From: Dyadobacter sp. 3J3
GTDB lineage: Bacteria; Bacteroidota; Bacteroidia; Cytophagales; Spirosomataceae
Assembly: GCF_009801115.1 (NCBI RefSeq)
Contig: NZ_VTOL01000020.1
Location: 1-64,000, forward strand
Direction: 5' to 3'
Length of the DNA stretch: 64,000 bases
Shown here one piece after another: positions 1 through 8,995 of this stretch (positions are counted from its first letter, which is position 1; every line of letters begins with the position of its first letter). The translations under genes were made by a program, and so were the position numbers. Under the pieces are notes generated by a model. That model was given only the letters and a program-made list of their open reading frames with translations, was not told the DNA's origin and made no database searches.

Positions 1-75
1 GACCGTGTTCAGTCTCATCATTGATTGAGCGGGTTGGGAAACGGATATTGGTAGAGATATCTTTAAAAAATTATC

Positions 76-138
76 TTTGCCACGAATGCACGAATAGTAC
101 ACGAATAAATTTGTGAAAATTCGTGTACTCGTGGCAAA
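76..138. repeat. interspersed inverted-repeat element
   Basis: Outer arms TTTGCCACGA (76-85) and TCGTGGCAAA (129-138) are exact reverse complements. Inner arms AGTACACGAAT (96-106) and ATTCGTGTACT (119-129) also pair exactly, over 11 bp. The element ends 8 bp from the stop codon of the leftward VOC gene, so a transcript of that gene would fold it into a long hairpin. Repeats built on CACGAAT/ATTCGTG words are common between genes in Bacteroidota. A role as terminator or mRNA stabiliser is inference. Confidence 0.7.
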
Positions 139-146
139 ATTTTTAG

Positions 147-1202
147 TTAATTTTTGACCCTGTTAAGCCCCATCATTTTGAGCATCCAATCTGGCAGCGG
201 TTTTTGATGTTTTCTTTTTTGTATGTCTAAAAACCAGCCTATTTTTTTCAGAATCGGAAGTTTGTGTGTTTCTACCATTTCGATCAAAGTACCATCCGGA
301 TCTTCCACATAAGCAAAACGGCCAGCTGCCGATTCCATACCAAAGGAAGATTCGCTGTCCACAGTAAATGGATAACCTTGCGCCTGGACCTTTGTTTTTA
401 ACGTTGCAAGATCCAGCGCGTCAAAACACAAATGAATATAACCGCAATCCCCCCAGTATCGGTTTTCGAAAAGTTTTTTAGGTGTGCGGTCCAGTGCTTG
501 AATTAATTCGATCTGAATATTTCCTAATAAACGGCTGAAAGCACCTTCTTCTGTAAAGTTTTTACGAAGTAAAACGCGACGGAAACGTTGTCCGGAAATA
601 GAAGTTGGCAAATCATCAAAAACACCGGTTTTGTCATAAACCACATCCAGATTTTGAATCAGTGTCTGATAGAATAAAATTGATTTATGAACATCAGAAA
701 CGCCCACAACAACTCCCGCTACCCCGCCAAGTGGTTTTCCGGTATTCTGGAACCAGGAAGTATCACTGGTGATCTGGAAAATATTTCCGTAAGGATCATT
801 TCCCCAAAAACCTTCTCCTTCCGGAAGCGTTACCAGCGGCCCAACAGCTTCTTTTGACTGCGATTTTACCCATTCATGTGCTTTTTTTACATCCGGTGCT
901 TTGAAGCGGATGGCATTAATTCCCAAATCCCCCAGTTCAAGTTTGAAATTTGAAGGTTGGGAAACGCGACTTGTAAATGACCATATTTCCAATCCGCCAC
1001 CGCCCGCTAAATTCAATGCCAATGCTGCATGTCGCTGATGAACAGTGCCTCCGGTATAGGGAGTCATTAAAGGAGCTTCTGCCTTGTCGTCAAAAACGGG
1101 AACATCAAAACCCAGAATACGGCAGTACCATTGCCATGCTTCAGGTACATTTTGAACGCCAAGACCAACTTGCTGAATTCCGGAAATAAGTGCAGCACTC
1201 AT
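147..1202 (-). CDS. VOC (glyoxalase/dioxygenase fold) family protein
   Basis: The 351-residue cytosolic protein carries two vicinal-oxygen-chelate modules. The first spans about residues 8-150 and begins with a typical GLGVQNVPEAWQWY strand-helix. The second spans about 160-315 and begins GVAGVVVGVSDVHKSILFY, with FAYVEDPDGTLIEMVE near its end, where family members place a metal-binding Glu. The family includes glyoxalase I, extradiol dioxygenases and hydroxyphenylpyruvate dioxygenase, so the substrate cannot be read from the sequence. There is no signal peptide. It is transcribed alone, away from the thioredoxin operon, and ends beside a palindromic repeat. The fold is secure; the activity is unknown. 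Confidence 0.8.
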   Translation of the reverse strand: MSAALISGIQQVGLGVQNVPEAWQWYCRILGFDVPVFDDKAEAPLMTPYTGGTVHQRHAALALNLAGGGGLEIWSFTSRVSQPSNFKLELGDLGINAIRFKAPDVKKAHEWVKSQSKEAVGPLVTLPEGEGFWGNDPYGNIFQITSDTSWFQNTGKPLGGVAGVVVGVSDVHKSILFYQTLIQNLDVVYDKTGVFDDLPTSISGQRFRRVLLRKNFTEEGAFSRLLGNIQIELIQALDRTPKKLFENRYWGDCGYIHLCFDALDLATLKTKVQAQGYPFTVDSESSFGMESAAGRFAYVEDPDGTLIEMVETHKLPILKKIGWFLDIQKRKHQKPLPDWMLKMMGLNRVKN

Positions 1203-1492
1203 GAAAGAGATATATTTTTAAAAATGATAGAAACAGATTCACACCTGAGGTCTTTTCTTCCAAAGCCAAAGGAACCGCAATTTTACAAAATAAACAGGAA
1301 GGTAGGTGGCAAAAGATAATAATTGATTGTCGGCACGCAACTGTTGATAGAATTTTTTCCGTAAAGAATGTTTTGAGTACGATCTTTTTAGATACAATTC
1401 GTATACGTTGATTTTAAAAAAAGACGTTTCAATAATGGGAACTTACTCGCCCATTCGCTGTTTGAAAAGAATGACCTTAACTCCTGACAAAT

Positions 1493-1930
1493 ATGATTTC
1501 ACTGGTCTTAGTTTTTTTTACAAATATATTTATACCGTTTTCAACGGAAAGTTTGACGCAACCGATTATTCCTACAACAAAAAATGTAGTTACTGAGAAA
1601 ACGAAATTTATAGTTTTTTCAGGGTCTGACTGGTGTAAAGGCTGTATTCAGTTTAGAAAGAAGGTTTTGAGCGATCCTGCTTTTGAAACATTTGCCAATG
1701 AGAATCTGGATGTTGTGGTTGCAGATTTTCCGCAAAGAATAAAACTTCCGAAAGATGTTATCGAGCAAAATGAAGCTTTGGCAGAAAAATATAATCCCAA
1801 AGGGGTTTTCCCAAATCTGGTACTGATTTCTCCAAACGGCTCACATTCTGAAATTATCGAGTATTCAAATCAAACACCACAGGAATTTGTAAACGAATTG
1901 AAAAATCGTTTACAGCGCTTAAATGAGTGA
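1493..1930 (+). CDS. exported thioredoxin-family protein
   Basis: This 145-residue protein has a hydrophobic N-terminus (about residues 2-17, signal-peptide-like) and a thioredoxin-fold domain with the redox motif WCKGC near residues 47-51 (FSGSDWCKGCIQF). Its closest style is the DsbD-gamma/thioredoxin_7 group that handles periplasmic disulfides. Its last 8 bp overlap the ATG of apbE, so the two are translationally coupled. It heads the trx-apbE-DUF4266-DUF3570 operon. The likely role is keeping cysteines of a partner reduced or oxidised; the Cys-rich tail of the DUF4266 lipoprotein two genes on is an obvious candidate. That pairing is inference. Confidence 0.75.
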   Translation: MISLVLVFFTNIFIPFSTESLTQPIIPTTKNVVTEKTKFIVFSGSDWCKGCIQFRKKVLSDPAFETFANENLDVVVADFPQRIKLPKDVIEQNEALAEKYNPKGVFPNLVLISPNGSHSEIIEYSNQTPQEFVNELKNRLQRLNE

Positions 1931-2852
1931 GTTCCGGTTAGTCGAAAAGTTGATGGGATCGGCTTTTGAACTGATCATTGTTGATGAAGACAAGTCGAAA
2001 GCGGAAGAACTTTTACAGGAAGGAAGAGATGAAATCAAGCGTTTGGAAAGTTTGCTAACGGAATTTGACGAATCGTCTTTTACCTCTCAGCTCAATATAA
2101 ATGCAGGACTAAAACCGGTGCGGGTTGATACAGAAGTGTATGAACTGATCAAACGCTGTGTTAACATTTCAAATCTGACACAAGGCGCTTTTGATATCAC
2201 AGTCGGGCCGCTGAAAAAATTATATAATTTCAAGAATGAGGAATTTGTTTATCCTGAAAAACATTCGGTAAAAAAGACGGTTTCGCTCATTGGTTCTCAA
2301 AAAATTTCCTTTTTGAATGATAATTTTATTTTTCTAAAAAAGAAGGGAATGCACATTAGCTTTGCAGCAGTCGGGAAAGGTTATGCGGCGGATAAAGTGA
2401 AACAGTTGTGGCTGGCAAAAGGCGTTCAGCATGGTGTAATCAATGCAAGCGGAGATCTAACAGTCATTGGCAAAAAGTCGGAAGAAAAACCTTGGCAGAT
2501 TGGTATTGCCAATCCGGATTCTTCCAATGAAGTTTTATGTTATTTACCAATAGAAAATGCGTCTATCGCAACTTCCGGGGACTATGAGCAGTTTTTTATG
2601 CATAAAGGAAAGCGGTATTCGCATAACATTGATCCGAGAAATGGAAGGCCTGTCAGTGGTATTAAAAGCGTAACGGTAATAAGTCCCGGAGCTGAATTGT
2701 GTGATGCACTTGCTACGGCCGTTTATGTCATGGGCGTTGAGGTAGGCCTGTATTTTATAAATCAATTGCCGCAAACACATTGCTTGATAATTAATGACAA
2801 AAATGAAGTGTTTCCCTCACGAAACCTTAACTTTAAATATGCGGAGCAATAA
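1923..2852 (+). CDS. apbE: FAD:protein FMN transferase (ApbE family)
   Basis: ApbE transfers FMN from FAD to a Thr/Ser of target proteins outside the cytoplasm, using Mg2+. The family signature is clear: GAFDITVGPL (residues 88-97), ISFAAVGKGYAADKV (residues 140-154), the NASGDL segment (residues 169-174) and YSHNIDPRNGRPV (residues 232-244). At 309 residues it is of normal length for the core domain. No classic signal peptide or lipobox is visible (it begins MSEFRLVEKLMGS), so export of this copy is uncertain. It overlaps the thioredoxin gene by 8 bp and the DUF4266 gene by 14 bp, a tightly coupled operon. No protein in the operon shows the usual flavinylation motif (Asp...Ser/Thr-Gly-Ala-Ser/Thr). 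Confidence 0.9.
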   Translation: MSEFRLVEKLMGSAFELIIVDEDKSKAEELLQEGRDEIKRLESLLTEFDESSFTSQLNINAGLKPVRVDTEVYELIKRCVNISNLTQGAFDITVGPLKKLYNFKNEEFVYPEKHSVKKTVSLIGSQKISFLNDNFIFLKKKGMHISFAAVGKGYAADKVKQLWLAKGVQHGVINASGDLTVIGKKSEEKPWQIGIANPDSSNEVLCYLPIENASIATSGDYEQFFMHKGKRYSHNIDPRNGRPVSGIKSVTVISPGAELCDALATAVYVMGVEVGLYFINQLPQTHCLIINDKNEVFPSRNLNFKYAEQ

Positions 2853-3063
2853 ATTATATACCTGGATTTTTGGCGTCATGCTGCTACTTGGTGGATTCGG
2901 CTGCAAGGCTGTAAAACCGTATCAACGTGTGTACCTCAATGATCCGGAAATGCAGATGGGAAGCAATTCCGGGAAGAAATTTGAGGAATACGTAGAAAGT
3001 ATCCGCGAAGGTGATACACCGGCTGCGGGCACAAAATCGAGTGGCGGCTGCGGATGTAATTAG
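2839..3063 (+). CDS. DUF4266 small lipoprotein
   Basis: A 74-residue lipoprotein precursor starting at the ATG at 2839 (MRSNKLYTW...). A longer in-frame start at 2794 is possible, but the signal sequence begins at 2839. Residues 7-20 are hydrophobic and end in the lipobox GGFGC, so Cys21 would be acylated. The body contains VKPYQRVYLNDPEMQM, characteristic of DUF4266, and the extreme C-terminus is GGCGCN, a small cysteine knuckle. The gene lies between apbE and the DUF3570 gene, with 14 bp of overlap upstream and a 6 bp gap downstream. Function is unknown; the terminal Cys pair could bind metal or be a redox partner of the operon's thioredoxin. Confidence 0.8.
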   Translation: MRSNKLYTWIFGVMLLLGGFGCKAVKPYQRVYLNDPEMQMGSNSGKKFEEYVESIREGDTPAAGTKSSGGCGCN

Positions 3064-3069
3064 CATATT

Positions 3070-4296
3070 ATGAAAAGAAATTTTTTACTGGCAGGATTAC
3101 TAAGTGTATTTTTATTAAAAGCGAAAGCGCAATCTTTTGATAGTACGTATCAAAAAAGTACTGTCTCAAAAACCGATATTGAAGTCGTTTATTCCCATTA
3201 TATTCAGGACGGACATAACTCGGCTGTGACCGGTGGAATTGGTACCGAGAAAATGACGGTTTATTCTCCTTCCGTGCGGATTGCTCATACTTTCAAAGAA
3301 TTTAATACGATTCGTTTTATTGGTGGTGCGGACGTAATCAGTTCTGCGTCAGTTGATAATATCGATTTCGTGATGTCGTCTGCATCCATAAGAGACACGC
3401 GGTCTTATGGGACACTGAATTATCAGCGCCAATTAAAAAAGAAAGATATCAGACTGGGAATCGGTTCCGGTTTTTCTATTGAGTCCGACTATATGTCAAT
3501 TCCGTTTTTCCTTTCGGCGGACTATGTTAATCCTACAAAGACCAGAACTTTTTCTATTGATTTACAGGCTTATTTTGATGATTTAAGGTGGGGACGACTC
3601 GATCCGGATTATTATCATGCTGTAAAATTAATTTATCCCGTTGAGCTCAGATATAAAAAGTGGTTTGACAATTACCGGCGGGATTCTTATAATTTCAAAC
3701 TCGGTTTCACCCAAAGTATAAATCCGCGCCTCGTGCTCGGTATTTTTCCGGAATTTGCCTATCAAAAAGGATTGCTTTCAACTTCTTTTCACCGGGTTTA
3801 TTTCAATAATGATTCGCTGAAAGTAGAAAATTTGCCGGGAGATCGTTTTAAATTTCCGGTAAGTGTACGATTAAATTATTTCATGGGCAGCCGGACAATC
3901 CTGAAACTGAACTACGGTTTTTATTGGGATAGTTTTGACATACTTGGCAACAGTATTGAACTGGAAGCGGCCGTGAAACTTTCTCCGCAATGGACTATTG
4001 CACCATTTTTTAGATATTATAAACAGTCTGGTTCTGAATATTTCAAGCCTTACAAACAACACAGTATAGCGGAGAAGTATTATACCTCGGATTATGATCT
4101 GTCCTCTTTCCAAACATATAAGCCCGGTCTAAATCTGAGATTTCTTCCATCTCAATATTTAACAAAGAGAATTTCTTTCGATGAGTTAAATTTGCGTTAT
4201 ACTTATTTTCACAGATCCAACGGGCTGAACGCACATATTGTAACGCTGGCTCTTAAATTTGGCAGAGAAAAAAGGTCTTTCAGGGATATGGAGTAA
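3070..4296 (+). CDS. DUF3570 outer-membrane beta-barrel protein
   Basis: The 408-residue protein has a clear signal peptide (MKRNFLLAGLLSVFLLKAKAQS, cut after KAQ). Its body is almost entirely alternating aromatic/polar beta strands, e.g. RRDSYNFKLGFTQSINPRLVLGIF, as in outer-membrane barrels. It matches the DUF3570 family, which co-occurs with DUF4266 and ApbE proteins. It follows the DUF4266 gene by 6 bp and closes the operon. A reasonable picture is an outer-membrane channel or scaffold working with the lipoprotein and the redox/flavin enzymes, but no function is demonstrated for the family that I can state. Confidence 0.8.
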   Translation: MKRNFLLAGLLSVFLLKAKAQSFDSTYQKSTVSKTDIEVVYSHYIQDGHNSAVTGGIGTEKMTVYSPSVRIAHTFKEFNTIRFIGGADVISSASVDNIDFVMSSASIRDTRSYGTLNYQRQLKKKDIRLGIGSGFSIESDYMSIPFFLSADYVNPTKTRTFSIDLQAYFDDLRWGRLDPDYYHAVKLIYPVELRYKKWFDNYRRDSYNFKLGFTQSINPRLVLGIFPEFAYQKGLLSTSFHRVYFNNDSLKVENLPGDRFKFPVSVRLNYFMGSRTILKLNYGFYWDSFDILGNSIELEAAVKLSPQWTIAPFFRYYKQSGSEYFKPYKQHSIAEKYYTSDYDLSSFQTYKPGLNLRFLPSQYLTKRISFDELNLRYTYFHRSNGLNAHIVTLALKFGREKRSFRDME

Positions 4297-4472
4297 CTTT
4301 TGTAAAAATGATGAGTATACAAATCATTCTTTTTTTGACTTTCAACCCAATATTTTATACCTTAAACCAATATTTTCGAAATTATATATTAAATTATTTA
4401 AATTTCCACGCATCCATTAGCCGCTCGTCATCGTATATTTGATGAGCATTGTATTTTATTGAAATTATTAGA

Positions 4473-5507
4473 ATGACTCAGTCCGTAGTTTTAGCACCCA
4501 TTACTGAAAGTTTACCAGAGTTTATTAATTCCGGGCAGTATTCAAAAGTATTTGTAATAGCAGATAACAACACCCGCAAGTATTGTTATTCATTGATAAA
4601 GCCTCTTTTGGGGAAACATAAACTTGTGACAGTGCCAAGCGGTGAAAAGCATAAAGTATTGGCTACATGTGAAACCATTTGGGAATCCATGACCGCCGGA
4701 GAGCTTGACAGACATGCCTTGGTGATCAATATCGGAGGTGGTGTGATAGGGGATATGGGAGGGTTTTGTGCAGCAGTTTACAAACGTGGAATAGATTTTA
4801 TACAGATACCGACGACCTTGCTTTCACAGGTTGACGCCAGTGTTGGAGGGAAATTGGGAATTGATTTTCAGGGTTTTAAAAATCATTTAGGTGTTTTTAA
4901 TATTCCAAAAAGTGTATTAATTGATCCGTTTTTTCTTAAAACTTTGCCTGAAAGAGAAATACGTTCAGGCTTTGCTGAAGTTATCAAGCATTGCCTGATT
5001 GCAGATGCAGACAAATGGAAAGTGATACGTCAGAATGATTTTGAAGAACAGAATTGGGAAGATCTTATTGCACATTCAGTAAAGATCAAACAGGAAATTG
5101 TAAATCAGGATCCGACTGAAAAAGGATTAAGAAAGATTTTGAATTTTGGACATACACTTGGGCATGCTGTTGAAACGTATTTCCTTGGAAAAAGTGAAAA
5201 TGAAAGATTATATCACGGAGAAGCAATTGCCGTAGGTATGGTCATGGAAAGTTGCCTTTCCTATAAAAGAGGTCTTATTGATCAGAAAACGTTGATTGAT
5301 ATTGAAGAATTTATCTTTGCTACATATGGCAGAGTAATGATTAAAGAGTCGGACGTTGAGGCAATTATTGCGTTGACACGACAAGACAAAAAGAACAGAG
5401 GAAGCGAAGTTCGCTTTTCTCTTCTGGAAGGAGCTGGCAAATGTGCGTATGACATTGTGGTTTCTGTTCCGGAAATGCGTAAAGCAGTAGCTTATTATAT
5501 GGGGTAG
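4473..5507 (+). CDS. aroB: 3-dehydroquinate synthase
   Basis: AroB converts DAHP to 3-dehydroquinate, the second step of the shikimate pathway, in the cytosol with NAD+ and a divalent metal. The diagnostic NAD-binding stretch GGGVIGDMGGFCAAVYKRG, the IPTTLLSQVDASVGGK loop and the metal-site motif NFGHTLGHAVE are all intact. The ATG at 4473 (MTQSVVLAPI) is chosen; a start 24 bp upstream would add eight residues without family support. The product has 344 residues, near the family norm. It is transcribed alone, with no other aro gene nearby. Confidence 0.95.
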   Translation: MTQSVVLAPITESLPEFINSGQYSKVFVIADNNTRKYCYSLIKPLLGKHKLVTVPSGEKHKVLATCETIWESMTAGELDRHALVINIGGGVIGDMGGFCAAVYKRGIDFIQIPTTLLSQVDASVGGKLGIDFQGFKNHLGVFNIPKSVLIDPFFLKTLPEREIRSGFAEVIKHCLIADADKWKVIRQNDFEEQNWEDLIAHSVKIKQEIVNQDPTEKGLRKILNFGHTLGHAVETYFLGKSENERLYHGEAIAVGMVMESCLSYKRGLIDQKTLIDIEEFIFATYGRVMIKESDVEAIIALTRQDKKNRGSEVRFSLLEGAGKCAYDIVVSVPEMRKAVAYYMG

Positions 5508-5600
5508 ATCTGGTGACAGGACGGCATAAGCTATTGATTAGTGGGTTTTCAAAATTAGAGTGAATAATATCTATTTATAACCTGACAAAATGAATTGCTT

Positions 5601-6170
5601 ATGCTGAAGTCTATTAAACCTTATGCCGCTTTATTAGTGATATTGATGTTAGCGGGTTGCTCGGGTGGTCGTAAAGTGTTTGTTGAACACGACTACAGTT
5701 ATGAAACAAATTTTAAAGATTATTCTTCCTATACGTTTCTGGAATGTGAGCGGGATACCAACAATCTTTGTACAGAAATTTACGAGGCCATTCGTCGCCA
5801 GATGCAAGTAAGAGGCTACAAACTTACTGCTGAAAAACCTACATTATTAGTGAATTATGGTATTTTCTATGATAACCTTCGATATCAGGGTTATATGCAG
5901 CCGGTTATCAAAAACTGGGTGGATACTGAAAATGATGGCTTCCGGTATGAGCCGATAAAATATGCCTTGGATAAGGGAACATTAATCGTTTCTTTGATTG
6001 ATGCTGAGAGTGATCAGGTGGTGTGGAGAGGTTATGCTTCCGGTATTTTTAAAGGTGTTGATAACTCAAATAATCATTACCGAAGTGTCGTAAGGAGAAT
6101 TTTTGATCAATATCCGCTATTTGCGAAAGGATATGATCCAAGACGATATAGCGAGGCGGTTGGAAGATAG
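5601..6170 (+). CDS. DUF4136 lipoprotein
   Basis: A lipoprotein of 189 residues starting at the ATG at 5601 (MLKSIKPYAALLV). A TTG six bases earlier is less likely. The signal ends in the lipobox MLAGC (about residues 15-19), followed by SGGRKV. The body matches DUF4136: an early DYSYETNFKDYSSYTFLE segment, then a predicted alpha/beta domain with LLVNYGIFYD and a C-terminal IVSLIDAESDQVVWRGYASG. The family is widespread in Bacteroidota and has no assigned function. The gene converges on mraY and shares a bidirectional terminator with it. Confidence 0.8.
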   Translation: MLKSIKPYAALLVILMLAGCSGGRKVFVEHDYSYETNFKDYSSYTFLECERDTNNLCTEIYEAIRRQMQVRGYKLTAEKPTLLVNYGIFYDNLRYQGYMQPVIKNWVDTENDGFRYEPIKYALDKGTLIVSLIDAESDQVVWRGYASGIFKGVDNSNNHYRSVVRRIFDQYPLFAKGYDPRRYSEAVGR

Positions 6171-6180
6171 ATATAAAGAT

Positions 6181-6216
6181 AAACGAGCCCGCCGGATTTT
6201 CCGACGGGCTCGTTTA
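6181..6216. terminator. bidirectional intrinsic terminator
   Basis: AAACGAGCCCG (6181-6191) pairs perfectly with CGGGCTCGTTT (6205-6215), and three more G-C pairs lie inside a single mismatch. The loop is ATTTT. Flanking A and T runs allow it to serve both the rightward DUF4136 gene and the leftward mraY, which ends at 6219. Confidence 0.85.
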
Positions 6217-6218
6217 TT

Positions 6219-7433
6219 TTATCTCAATTTCAAAGTTGCAAGTGTAAAAATTGCCAGAATAATTCCTACAACCCAGAAACGGGTTACTATTTTTGCTTCG
6301 TGTATACCTTTTTTCTGGTAATGGTGATGGAGCGGAGACATCAGTAATATTCGCCTGCCTTCTCCAAACTTCTTTTTGGTATATTTAAAATAGCTGACTT
6401 GCATAATGACGGATACCAATTCCGAAAGGAAAACCCCACATAAAATGGGGATCATAAGTTCTTTACGGATCGCAAGCGCTACAACTGCAATGACACCTCC
6501 GAGCATGAGACTTCCTGTATCACCCATAAAAACCTGGGCCGGATATGCATTGTACCAGAGAAACCCGACACAGGCCCCGACAAATGCCGCACAAAAAATC
6601 ACGAGCTCTCCCGAATTTGGAATGTACATGATGTTCAGATACTGAGAGAATTTGGTATTGCCTGAAAGATAGGCCAGTACGCCTAATGTAAGCGCAATAA
6701 TTCCTGAAATACCGGCAGCAAGACCGTCAATTCCATCTGTAATATTGGCTCCGTTTGAAACAGCAGTAATAATAAAGATGGCTATTATGGTATAAATCAC
6801 CCAGGTATATTCTTCCGGAAGCCAGCCAAAAAGCAAAGTCCGGTAGTCAAATTCATTGTTTTTCGAAAATGGAAGTGTTGTTACCATGGGATGAACAATA
6901 TCCCGGTAACGCTGCACCTCACCAAGCGAAGAGCTCAATAAAGGTTGATCGTAAATCCTGATTTTAACGTGGTCGTTGAAAGAAAGTGTTAATCCAACAA
7001 TCAATCCAAGCCCAACCTGGCCGACAATTTTAAATCTTCCGTGAAGTCCTTCTTTATTGTTTTTAAATTTTTTAAGATAATCATCAACAAAACCGATCAT
7101 CCCGGTCCATATAGCTGTTATGATCAACAAAACAATATAAACGTTAGTAAGCTTTGCGAATAAAAGCACAGGAATTAGTAGCGAAGCCAGGATAATAAAC
7201 CCTCCCATGGTTGGCGTTCCTGATTTTTCCATTTGTCCTTCCAAACCCAGATCACGGATGGATTCTCCTACCTGTTGCCTGCGTAGAAAATTGATAATCC
7301 ATTTTCCATACGTGGCCGCTATAAGAAGCGATAACACCGTTGCCCCAAGTGCACGGAAAGAAATATATTGAAATACGCCGGCTCCGGGTATATTAAATTG
7401 CTTGTCGAGGTATTCGAATAGGTAATAAAGCAT
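6219..7433 (-). CDS. mraY: phospho-N-acetylmuramoyl-pentapeptide transferase
   Basis: MraY moves phospho-MurNAc-pentapeptide to undecaprenyl phosphate, making lipid I at the inner membrane. The 404-residue polytopic protein shows the active-site DDYLKK (after a GMIGFVDDYL helix), the NITDGIDGLAAG motif with its catalytic Asp region, and the C-terminal HHHYQKKG loop. It is longer than enterobacterial MraY (about 360) because of an insertion around residues 155-190, common in Bacteroidota. It is the last gene of the short wall cluster here, 68 bp after murE; murD, ftsW and murG do not follow. Confidence 0.95.
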   Translation of the reverse strand: MLYYLFEYLDKQFNIPGAGVFQYISFRALGATVLSLLIAATYGKWIINFLRRQQVGESIRDLGLEGQMEKSGTPTMGGFIILASLLIPVLLFAKLTNVYIVLLIITAIWTGMIGFVDDYLKKFKNNKEGLHGRFKIVGQVGLGLIVGLTLSFNDHVKIRIYDQPLLSSSLGEVQRYRDIVHPMVTTLPFSKNNEFDYRTLLFGWLPEEYTWVIYTIIAIFIITAVSNGANITDGIDGLAAGISGIIALTLGVLAYLSGNTKFSQYLNIMYIPNSGELVIFCAAFVGACVGFLWYNAYPAQVFMGDTGSLMLGGVIAVVALAIRKELMIPILCGVFLSELVSVIMQVSYFKYTKKKFGEGRRILLMSPLHHHYQKKGIHEAKIVTRFWVVGIILAIFTLATLKLR

Positions 7434-7501
7434 GTAAAATCGTGATTAGCACTTGCAAAGTTGCCTTTTTCTTGCAGGATACGCAATGGAGGCCTGTATT
7501 T

Positions 7502-8986
7502 TTATTCTTTTTGGGAATGAAAATTTAAAAAAGCCTCTCTTAATACCTGTCTGTCATCAAAATCATGTTTCACACCTTGGATATCCTGATAAGTTTCATG
7601 GCCTTTTCCTGCTATCAGAATAATATCTTCAGGATTAGCTTCTGCCACCGCTTTAAGAATCGCTTCATGTCGATCGGGAATGACAGTCGTATTTTTATAT
7701 TTCAAAGGCGGAACACCTTTTAACATCTGGTCAAGAATATCCTGTGGATCTTCATAGCGCGGATTGTCAGAAGTAAGAATTACCCTTGTACTCAAATTAC
7801 AAGCGATTTCTGCCATTTTCGGTCTTTTCTCAGCATCACGATTTCCACCGCAACCTACAATCGTAATCACCTGTTCATTCCCATGACGCAGATGGGCAAT
7901 GGTTTGAAGTACATTTTCCAGAGCATCCGGCGTGTGGGCATAGTCCACAATACCCACAATATTATCAGCCGAATGAATTTGTTCAAATCTTCCCGGAGGG
8001 GGGCTCAGATTGGAAAGTGCGGTCAAAACTTCTTCCGGCATTTCTCCAAGTGCCACGGCAGCACCATATACGGAAAGCAAATTATAAGCATTAAAACGAC
8101 CAATTACCCGAAACCAGACTTCATGATTATTGATTTCCATATGCATACCTGTAAGCGTATCCGAAAGGATTTTTCCATGATACGTTGCTACGGTTTGCAG
8201 TGAATACGTTTCTATCCGCGCTTTGGTATTTTGCACCATCACCGAACCACGACGATCGTCAATGTTGACAAGGGCAAAAGCGCTTTTCGGCAATTGATCG
8301 AAAAACCCTTTTTTTGCTTTGATGTAATTATCAAATGTTTTATGAAAATCGAGATGATCGTGGGTAATATTGGTAAAAATCCCACCGGCGAATTTCAAAC
8401 CCGTAATCCTGTGTTGCGCTACGGAATGAGAGCTCACTTCCATAAAAACATGAGAACAGCCTTTTTCAAGCATTAAAGCCAGAAGTTCATTAAGCGCAAC
8501 AGCGTCAGGCGTCGTATGGGTGGAAGGAATGACTTCGTCTTCAATCTGGTTTTGAACCGTTGATAACAAGCCGCAACGGTAACCTAAAGCGCGGAAAAGC
8601 TGAAAAAGGAAAGTGGCTACCGAGGTTTTTCCGTTGGTACCTGTAACACCGATAAGCGTTACTTTTTTTGATGGTTGATCATAAAACGAAGCAGCAATGT
8701 AGCCCATCGCCTCGGCCGAGTCAATAACCTGAATATAGGAAATTCCTTCCCGCAAAGTTTTCGGTAACTCTTCACAAAGAATCGCAAAAGCTCCCAGATC
8801 AGCCGCGATGTCCATAAACTGGTGCCCGTCTACCTGCGTGCCTCTTAATGCCACAAATAAATTTCCTGGCATAATCCGGCGTGAATCGATTATAATTTTG
8901 TTGACAACAACATTTTCAGATCCGTGAATAACCACATCTGAAATGCCACTGACTAAGCTATGAATTGATTTTTGAATACTTTCCAT
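7502..8986 (-). CDS. murE: UDP-MurNAc-L-Ala-D-Glu:meso-DAP ligase
   Basis: MurE adds the third stem-peptide residue in the cytosol using ATP. The P-loop TGTNGKTS lies at residues 115-122. The DNPR motif at residues 407-410 is the family marker for meso-diaminopimelate rather than lysine, so the wall should be DAP-type. The length of 494 residues is normal. It follows ftsI by 9 bp and precedes mraY by 68 bp, the usual dcw order. The start MESIQKS gives a full N-terminal UDP-binding domain. Confidence 0.95.
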   Translation of the reverse strand: MESIQKSIHSLVSGISDVVIHGSENVVVNKIIIDSRRIMPGNLFVALRGTQVDGHQFMDIAADLGAFAILCEELPKTLREGISYIQVIDSAEAMGYIAASFYDQPSKKVTLIGVTGTNGKTSVATFLFQLFRALGYRCGLLSTVQNQIEDEVIPSTHTTPDAVALNELLALMLEKGCSHVFMEVSSHSVAQHRITGLKFAGGIFTNITHDHLDFHKTFDNYIKAKKGFFDQLPKSAFALVNIDDRRGSVMVQNTKARIETYSLQTVATYHGKILSDTLTGMHMEINNHEVWFRVIGRFNAYNLLSVYGAAVALGEMPEEVLTALSNLSPPPGRFEQIHSADNIVGIVDYAHTPDALENVLQTIAHLRHGNEQVITIVGCGGNRDAEKRPKMAEIACNLSTRVILTSDNPRYEDPQDILDQMLKGVPPLKYKNTTVIPDRHEAILKAVAEANPEDIILIAGKGHETYQDIQGVKHDFDDRQVLREAFLNFHSQKE

Positions 8987-8995
8987 AAATGGATT

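Noticed and set aside
4449..4472. Upstream start for aroB
   Set aside because: It would add eight residues (MYFIEIIR) with no family counterpart; the ATG at 4473 fits.
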